36,215 nucleotides of DNA from Pseudomonadota bacterium (GTDB taxonomy: Bacteria > Pseudomonadota > Alphaproteobacteria > Rhizobiales > Devosiaceae), in NCBI GenBank assembly GCA_023391095.1, contig JAEWBN010000004.1:1-36215 (forward strand), in the 5' to 3' direction. The first letter of the stretch is position 1. Each line of letters begins with the position of its first letter. The notes beneath the pieces are model-generated. The model saw only the letters and a program-made list of their open reading frames with translations. It was not told the origin of the DNA and did not search any database. Shown here piece after piece: positions 31,714-36,215 of the stretch. The position numbers and the translations under genes were made by a program.

Positions 31714-32226
31714 TCAGGCCGACGGTGGACCTTTGAGGATCATCAGCCGGTAGGTGCTGCCTTGCTCGTCAAGTTGTCCATAGCAGGCGTGCCCCTTGGC
31801 TTCGAGTTCAGGAACCAGATCAGCGGGCCCCCCGCTGGTTAGCGCAAACAACACCTTGTCGACGCCGATGGTGTCCAGGACGGTGAAGATGCGCCTCACC
31901 GCAGCCGAAGGTTCTAACCCTGTGCAGTCAACATGCCCTGAGGGTTGCGGCCAGGTGACCGGGGCCATCGGGTCGACTGGCATTGTAGCATCATTGGCCG
32001 AACGAACGGGCGAGAAGGTGACTTCCCAGTCGCCGCTTTCTAGCCGCCGTGGGTCGCTTGCAAAGCCCTGGCGACCCAGCACCTGCAGGAGCGGATCAGG
32101 GCGGAAGGGGGCGAGCAGGCGCAGAGATTGACCAGGGGCCAGCTCACCCACGGCTGCCATGATCGTGCCAAAAGGCTCCCCACCTGCTCGCAGGATCGGT
32201 CGCACGTCAAGATCGAGTGCCTTCAT
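31714..32226 (-). CDS. Protein with two DUF2249 domains
   Basis: 170 aa. Domain 1 runs from LDLDVRPILRAGGEPF to SGDWEVTFSP (about 4-72); domain 2 from HVDCTGLEPSAAVRRIF to the end (about 97-168). A linker rich in Pro and Asp separates them. The first domain has the GELAPGQSLRLLAPFRPDPL block seen in DUF2249 proteins of denitrifiers. A TTG-N8-CAA box lies 50 bp before the ATG, placing it in the NO-responsive regulon. Function unknown; small cytoplasmic protein. Confidence 0.8.
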   Translation of the reverse strand: MKALDLDVRPILRAGGEPFGTIMAAVGELAPGQSLRLLAPFRPDPLLQVLGRQGFASDPRRLESGDWEVTFSPVRSANDATMPVDPMAPVTWPQPSGHVDCTGLEPSAAVRRIFTVLDTIGVDKVLFALTSGGPADLVPELEAKGHACYGQLDEQGSTYRLMILKGPPSA

Positions 32227-32276
32227 GGTTTCTCTCCTCTAGCAGTCACCATAGCCTGCCCGCTCCCCTTAAGTCT

Positions 32277-32290
32277 TTGCCCGGGCGCAA
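32277..32290 (-). promoter_or_regulatory. NnrR/FNR-type box upstream of the DUF2249 gene
   Basis: TTGCCCGGGCGCAA fits TTG-N8-CAA and is nearly fully palindromic. It lies between the regulator stop (32306) and the DUF2249 ATG (32226). The centre-to-ATG distance of about 57 bp suits a -41.5 activator site with a short leader. Confidence 0.55.
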
Positions 32291-32305
32291 GCTGCCGGCA
32301 GCACC

Positions 32306-33013
32306 CTAGCCTCCGAGAAGACCCGGCGTTACACCGTCACCAATAAGGGAGAGCCGGTTCCGATCCTTGAGGAACAATTTCTGACGACCACCTACCACAA
32401 GTCCGGCATTTTCCCACGCTGTCAGAATGCGCGACACTGTGTGGAGGGTCGTTCCCGTCATTTCAGCGATGTCCTGTTTGGACACCGGAAAGTCGATGCG
32501 AATGCCGCCCCCCTCTTCCCGGCCCGATTGTTCCCCTAGCCGCAAGACGGCATGGGCCACCCGGCGCTCCACCTCCTCAGTCGCCAGTTCACGCATTCGC
32601 GCCTGGGCCTCTTGCAGGCGGGTGCCCATGGTGTGCATGGCACTCATCGCCATAGAGGGATAGCTGCCCATAAAATCGGACCATCGGGCCATCGGCCAGG
32701 ACAGGACGAGGCTGTCGCTCACGGCAGTGGCAGTCCCGGGATAATCGGTGCGCTGCAGAGCCTTGGCGATGCCGAAAAGATCGCCCGGGTTGACGATGCG
32801 GACAATGATCTGCTGGCCCTCCGCCGTTACCTGGGTGACGCGAAGGCGGCCATCGAGGAGAACGAAGAAATGATCCGCAATATTGCCCTGCTCGAATACG
32901 TTTGCTCCAGCAGCGAACGACCGCCGGACGGCGGCACCATGGACGTCTTCGAAATCACTCTCTGCCAAGTGGGCGAAGATGGGCAGACTACGTATCTTTG
33001 CTTTGTCCACCAT
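32306..33013 (-). CDS. Crp/Fnr family regulator, NnrR/Dnr-like
   Basis: 235 aa. An N-terminal cyclic-nucleotide-binding-like beta barrel (about 10-125; FFVLLDGRLRVTQ, RIVNPGDLFGIAK) is followed by a dimer helix and a C-terminal winged helix with VSKQDIAEMTGTTLHTVSRIL (about 172-192). It lacks the N-terminal Cys cluster of FNR, so it is not an iron-sulfur oxygen sensor of that type; NnrR/Dnr proteins sense NO. The recognition helix has His where FNR has the base-contacting Glu (LHTVSR against VETISR). It is the obvious candidate to bind the four TTG-N8-CAA boxes. The start has only a weak ribosome-binding site. Confidence 0.88.
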   Translation of the reverse strand: MVDKAKIRSLPIFAHLAESDFEDVHGAAVRRSFAAGANVFEQGNIADHFFVLLDGRLRVTQVTAEGQQIIVRIVNPGDLFGIAKALQRTDYPGTATAVSDSLVLSWPMARWSDFMGSYPSMAMSAMHTMGTRLQEAQARMRELATEEVERRVAHAVLRLGEQSGREEGGGIRIDFPVSKQDIAEMTGTTLHTVSRILTAWENAGLVVGGRQKLFLKDRNRLSLIGDGVTPGLLGG

Positions 33014-33098
33014 TAATGACTTGGGCTCCGTGTCAGCCCATAGTTACGTCGCCCGCACCGCGACCGCAACCAACACCACCTCCCTGTAGGCCTTCATT

Positions 33099-33515
33099 TT
33101 AGGCTATGAGGGCTCGCTCGAGCACGACGCGCCGGCGCCGCGCCGTAACGAAGCCGCGTATCAGGTAGGCCATGGCCTCGGGGTCGAGACTTGTGCCACC
33201 ATTATTCCACTCCCCCAGGGTCACCTGGATTTCCTCCGCTAGTCCGAGGTCCTCCTGATCCTGCCGCTGCATATCGCGTAGGAGTTCCTCCATATTGGCA
33301 ACATTCGCAAGCGCCTGGGTCGAGCCACGGACTAGGCTCCACTGGAGAAAGCAGCTGTGCATGACAGGTACGACGGCCTTCTCTATCCGACGCAGGGAAG
33401 TGGGATCAACGTGATAGGGCAAAGTGTCGACGAGCGTCTCCAGAGCAAGGCAGATCGCCAGTTGCTCCTCATGACACAGGGCCAAGTTGTGGGCCGCGTA
33501 AGTCCCTTCGCGCAT
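33099..33515 (-). CDS. Hemerythrin-like helical-bundle protein (partly degenerate ligands)
   Basis: 138 aa, GGGAG five bases before the ATG. All-helical with the rhythm of HHE/hemerythrin domains of denitrification loci (HEEQLAICLALETLVDTLP, then RIEKAVVPVMHSCFLQWSLV, then MQRQDQEDLGLAEEIQVTL), but several usual iron ligands of the H-HxxxE-HxxxD type appear to be replaced. It may therefore bind iron weakly or not at all. It lies 85 bp upstream of the regulator gene on the same strand, probably in one transcript under the box at 33568. The assignment is by pattern and context. Confidence 0.55.
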   Translation of the reverse strand: MREGTYAAHNLALCHEEQLAICLALETLVDTLPYHVDPTSLRRIEKAVVPVMHSCFLQWSLVRGSTQALANVANMEELLRDMQRQDQEDLGLAEEIQVTLGEWNNGGTSLDPEAMAYLIRGFVTARRRRVVLERALIA

Positions 33516-33567
33516 TGCTGCTCCCAGCCGGATAGCGGGAGCCTACGTGCAAAGTCGCCCGGCGGAC

Positions 33568-33581
33568 TTGACGAAGATCAA
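33568..33581 (-). promoter_or_regulatory. NnrR/FNR-type box upstream of the hemerythrin-like gene and regulator
   Basis: TTGACGAAGATCAA is the best match in the window to TTGAT-N4-ATCAA. It lies 52 bp before the ATG at 33515, almost the same spacing as the box before the DUF2249 gene. It would make the downstream regulator autoregulated. Confidence 0.65.
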
Positions 33582-33681
33582 ACAACTTGCTGCGCCGCGG
33601 TTGCGAACGAGAGACAGAGTTGATTTCCTGCCCTACTTGCAACACGATCCCGCTCGCCATGGCGCAAAGCGGAGGTAGGAC

Positions 33682-33813
33682 ATGTTCAGAACGTCTCGAG
33701 GATCACTTCGCCCGGTGTCTCTGCTGGCACTAGTTTCCGGGGTGGCAGTAATTGTTCCCAGTCTTGTCGCCCTGTTTGCAGCGCTTTTCGCTGCAGCGTC
33801 CGCAATCCTGTGA
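33682..33813 (+). CDS. Possible 43-aa membrane miniprotein
   Basis: ATG 33682 is preceded by GGAGG with a good spacing. The peptide has a basic start (MFRTSRGSLRPVS) and one long hydrophobic helix (LLALVSGVAVIVPSLVALFA). It lies about 100 bp from the box at 33568, divergent to the hemerythrin-like gene. I recognise no family. It may be a real small membrane protein or the truncated start of a longer gene whose remainder was lost near the IS91 unit. Confidence 0.45.
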   Translation: MFRTSRGSLRPVSLLALVSGVAVIVPSLVALFAALFAAASAIL

Positions 33814-34122
33814 CGTGAAGCGCAGAACCTACCGGTTGGCCAACATCATCGATGATGGCCCAACGTTCTTCTTCATGCCCACCGGGCGCCCCTAAACACT
33901 GCTGGTCACAAGAATCGCCAATTGGGCGACGGCTAATGAAGTGGCAGCTTTTGGGTCGCCGCGGCCAAATACTGAACGTCCGGTATGGGGTCGGTGAACT
34001 AACCCGCTGCGCGGGAGCGTGCGCGCGGTGAGATAACGGCAAGGCATTGGTCGTCACGGCTTTATTGAGGATCGCCTGGTTCAGGCGTTCCCTTTTGGCT
34101 CCTTCAATCCAGGAGCCGAACG
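33814..34122. other. 309-bp stretch before the recombinase, probably containing the IS91-unit boundary
   Basis: No supported gene. A frame on the minus strand (33686-34135) has poor protein character. The left end of the IS91-type unit must lie in this stretch or slightly before it, but without a second intact copy I cannot place it. The only clear structure is the hairpin at 34097-34117. Confidence 0.4.
34097..34117 (+). promoter_or_regulatory. Hairpin covering the recombinase ribosome-binding site
   Basis: GGCTCCT (34097-34103) pairs with AGGAGCC (34111-34117) around a 7-nt loop. The right arm contains AGGAG, the recombinase Shine-Dalgarno, 7 nt before ATG 34123, so folding would hide it and limit translation. 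Confidence 0.5.
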
Positions 34123-35031
34123 ATGACGACGCCACTCCCCAACACCCCTGTCAGCCCGCTGCGACAGAAGCTGATCGACGACATGAACATGCGCCACTTC
34201 TCGGTGGCGACCCAGCGCAACTACATCCGTGATGTGGGGCGCTTCGCCAGCTTCCTGCGGCGGCCGCCGGATACCGCGACCACCGAGGATGTTCGCCAGT
34301 TTCAACTGGCCCAGAGTGAAGCCGGCGTTCCGGTGCCCACCATGAACAGCGTGGTCTCGGCGCTGCGGTTCTTCTTCACCAATACCCTGGATCGGCCCGA
34401 TCTGGCGCGCAAGCTGGTGCGCGTGAGCCGTCCCCGCAATTTGCCAGTGGTGCTGAGCCGCGACGAGGTGGCGCGCCTGCTCAACGCCACCACCAGCCTC
34501 AAGCACCAGGCGGCGCTGTCGGTTGCCTATGGCGCCGGACTGCGCGTTGGCGAAGTGGCCATGCTCAAGGTGCGCGATATCGACAGCGAACGCGTGCTGA
34601 TCCGGGTCGAGCGTGGTAAAGGCGGGCAATATCGCAATGCCATGCTCTCACCCGACCTGCTCACCTTGCTGCGCCAGTGGTGGCAGGTCGGCCATCGCCA
34701 GGGCGTGCTGCACCGCGACGGCTGGCTGTTTCCGGGCCAGCACGCGCTCAAGCCAATCAGCACCAGGCAGCTCTATCGTGTGGTCGTCGAAGCGGCCCAA
34801 GCCGCCGAGATTACCAGGCGCGTCGGCCCGCATACCCTGCGGCACAGCTTTGCCACCCATCTTCTGGAAGACGGCGTCGATATCCGCATTATCCAGGCGC
34901 TGCTCGGTCACGCCAAGCTGGAGAACACCGCCCTCTACACCAAGGTGGCAACGCGCACGGTGCGGGCCGTCACCAGTCCGCTCGACAAGTTGGGTATCTT
35001 CGTTCCGACCGAGGAACCGCCCGACCCCTGA
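34123..35031 (+). CDS. Tyrosine recombinase associated with IS91-type element
   Basis: 302 aa. An N-terminal SAM-like core-binding domain (MNMRHFSVATQRNYIRDVGRFASF) is followed by the catalytic domain with Arg in GAGLRVGE, HTLRHSFATHL (HxxR), LLGHAKLENT and the nucleophile in ALYTKV. All catalytic residues of the phage-integrase family are present. The stop lies 3 nt before the tnpA GTG, so the two are co-translated. Some IS91 relatives carry such a recombinase; its part in transposition is not settled. A stub of a paralogue remains at 1185-1222. Confidence 0.92.
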   Translation: MTTPLPNTPVSPLRQKLIDDMNMRHFSVATQRNYIRDVGRFASFLRRPPDTATTEDVRQFQLAQSEAGVPVPTMNSVVSALRFFFTNTLDRPDLARKLVRVSRPRNLPVVLSRDEVARLLNATTSLKHQAALSVAYGAGLRVGEVAMLKVRDIDSERVLIRVERGKGGQYRNAMLSPDLLTLLRQWWQVGHRQGVLHRDGWLFPGQHALKPISTRQLYRVVVEAAQAAEITRRVGPHTLRHSFATHLLEDGVDIRIIQALLGHAKLENTALYTKVATRTVRAVTSPLDKLGIFVPTEEPPDP

Positions 35032-35034
35032 GCG

Positions 35035-36215
35035 GTGCGTGCCACCATCGAGGTCGCCGATATCTTCCGTTCTGCCGGCCCAGCTTATCGCGCGGCCCAT
35101 GCCGGGCATCTGAGCCTGGGCCAACTCAAGGTCATGTCTGCGATCGAGACCTGTCGCACCGCAGCTCTGGGCGGTCACGTCGAAGCCTGTTCCGACTGCG
35201 GGCATCAGCGGATTGCCTACAACTCCTGCCGCAACCGGCACTGTCCTCGGTGCCAGGGCGCGGCGGCACGCACATGGTTGGAGGCCCAGGAGGCCAATCT
35301 CCTGCCGGTCGGGTACTTCCACGTCGTGTTCACGCTGCCGGCCGAGATCGCTGACATTGCGTTCCAGAACAAGGCGCGGATCTATGACCTGCTGTTCAAG
35401 GCGGCGTCCGAGACCATGCTGACGATTGCGGCCGATCCAAAACATCTGGGCGCCCGCATCGGCATCACGGCTGTGCTTCATACTTGGGGTTCGGCCATGA
35501 CCCACCATCCCCATATCCACATGATCGTGCCCGGTGGTGGCATTGCGCCGGATGAACAGTGGATCTCGTCACGTCCGGCTTTCCTGTTGCCAGTCCGGGT
35601 CCTCGGTGCGCTGTTCCGGCGATTGTTCCTGACCCAGCTGCTCGACCTCCATGATGCCGGAAAGCTCGCCTTCTTCGGCAAGCTGGCAGGGCTCAACGAT
35701 CGGCGGGCCTTCCAGCGTCACCTTGCGCCGGTCCGCAAAAAGCGCTGGGTGGTCTATGCCAAAGCGCCCTTTGCCGGGCCCGAGGCTGTCCTCGCCTATC
35801 TCTCGCGCTACACCCACCGCGTGGCGATCTCGAACAGTCGCCTCATCGCCTTCGATGGGACCGCGGTGACCTTCCGCTACAAAGACTATCGCCGCAGCGG
35901 CGCCGATCGCCAGCAGGTCATGACCCTGGCCGCCGACGAGTTCATTCGCCGCTTCCTGATCCACGTCCTGCCACGCGGATTCCACCGCATCCGGCACTAT
36001 GGCCTGCTGGCCGGCTCCGCTCGCAAGGACTGCCTCGCCAAGGCCCGCGACATGCTTGGGGTGGCACCGGCACCGGACGAACCGCAGGCCGCCGAGGCAT
36101 CAGACCTGCGCCCGCCCTGTCCCTGCTGCGGCGGCACCATGGTGATCATCGAGACCTTCGCGCCCTGGTGCCAACCGCGCGCACCGCCGGCAGCACGAGC
36201 GTCAAACCGGGAGAA
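35035..36215 (+). CDS. tnpA: IS91-family HUH (Y2) transposase, right copy, 3' end cut by window edge
   Basis: GTG start at 35035; 393 codons without a stop up to the window end. Zinc-ribbon cysteines C52, C55, C65, C70, C73; HUH H160-I-H162 in HHPHIHMIVPGG; catalytic tyrosine pair Y255 and Y259 in YLSRYTHR. It would nick single-stranded DNA for rolling-circle transposition. It pairs with the recombinase just upstream. It is the inverted, diverged partner of the copy at 1-1181; the last 127 bases are identical to it. Confidence 0.92.
   Translation, partial: MRATIEVADIFRSAGPAYRAAHAGHLSLGQLKVMSAIETCRTAALGGHVEACSDCGHQRIAYNSCRNRHCPRCQGAAARTWLEAQEANLLPVGYFHVVFTLPAEIADIAFQNKARIYDLLFKAASETMLTIAADPKHLGARIGITAVLHTWGSAMTHHPHIHMIVPGGGIAPDEQWISSRPAFLLPVRVLGALFRRLFLTQLLDLHDAGKLAFFGKLAGLNDRRAFQRHLAPVRKKRWVVYAKAPFAGPEAVLAYLSRYTHRVAISNSRLIAFDGTAVTFRYKDYRRSGADRQQVMTLAADEFIRRFLIHVLPRGFHRIRHYGLLAGSARKDCLAKARDMLGVAPAPDEPQAAEASDLRPPCPCCGGTMVIIETFAPWCQPRAPPAARASNRE

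Noticed and set aside
33815..33895. Short GTG frame (26 aa) just after the miniprotein
   Set aside because: Too short, with no family or ribosome-binding site; could be debris at the IS91 boundary.
33686..34135. 149-aa minus-strand frame near the recombinase start
   Set aside because: It begins inside the recombinase gene, overlaps the miniprotein ORF and shows no protein-like pattern.
1..36215. CRISPR arrays, tRNA or rRNA genes, riboswitches
   Set aside because: No regularly spaced direct repeats, cloverleaf sequences or conserved rRNA blocks were seen on reading both strands.

Overview
The window reads as one complete assembly contig from an alphaproteobacterium, most likely of the order Hyphomicrobiales (Devosia-like by general protein style; this taxonomic guess is inference). 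It is GC-rich and gene-dense. The first 127 bases are the exact reverse complement of the last 127, and both ends stop inside an IS91-family HUH transposase gene. The contig therefore ends where an assembler met a repeat, and the cargo sits between two oppositely oriented, diverged IS91-type copies.

Layout. (1) 1-2766: IS91-type transposase (minus, cut by the edge), a stub of its partner tyrosine recombinase, then a 1536-bp IS5-like element (1227-2762) with CTAG target duplications, a frameshifted transposase and a passenger gene. (2) 2767-4066: a solitary Fic protein with two strong palindromes in its promoter. (3) 4358-5143: a decayed chemoreceptor N-terminus. (4) 5213-15087: a carbohydrate locus. 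A minus-strand run (second binding protein, NAD-epimerase, first binding protein, double-domain ATPase, permease, Gfo/Idh/MocA dehydrogenase) diverges from a plus-strand ATPase and permease, and a LacI-type repressor faces the latter. Together these make two CUT2-type sugar importers, two redox enzymes and one regulator. A shared AT-centred palindrome occurs twice in the divergent promoter and once in front of the dead chemoreceptor. (5) 15233-15562: a small gene killed by three in-frame stops. (6) 16031-33515: a copper-rich nitrite/NO and microaerobic respiration cluster.

The respiratory block holds a DUF2249 protein, NnrS, a CopC-CopD fusion, a YcnI-type protein, a His-rich periplasmic protein, copper nitrite reductase NirK and a pseudoazurin on the left. 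Diverging from these are ccoNOQP, a 67-aa membrane protein, a DUF2189 membrane protein, the copper ATPase ccoI, ccoS, a second pseudoazurin, NnrU, a two-domain DUF2249 protein, a Crp/Fnr (NnrR/Dnr-like) regulator and a hemerythrin-like protein. Four TTG-N8-CAA sites lie in front of transcription units in this block, which suggests one NO/oxygen-responsive regulon. A likely flow is: the regulator senses NO or low oxygen; NirK reduces nitrite using electrons from pseudoazurin; the Cop/YcnI/His-rich/CcoI proteins supply copper to NirK and the cbb3 oxidase; NnrS, NnrU, DUF2249 and hemerythrin-like proteins help handle NO. No NO reductase or N2O reductase gene is present here.

(7) 33682-36215: a tiny membrane ORF, then the second IS91-type unit (tyrosine recombinase plus HUH transposase), cut by the window edge. 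I saw no tRNA, rRNA or CRISPR array.
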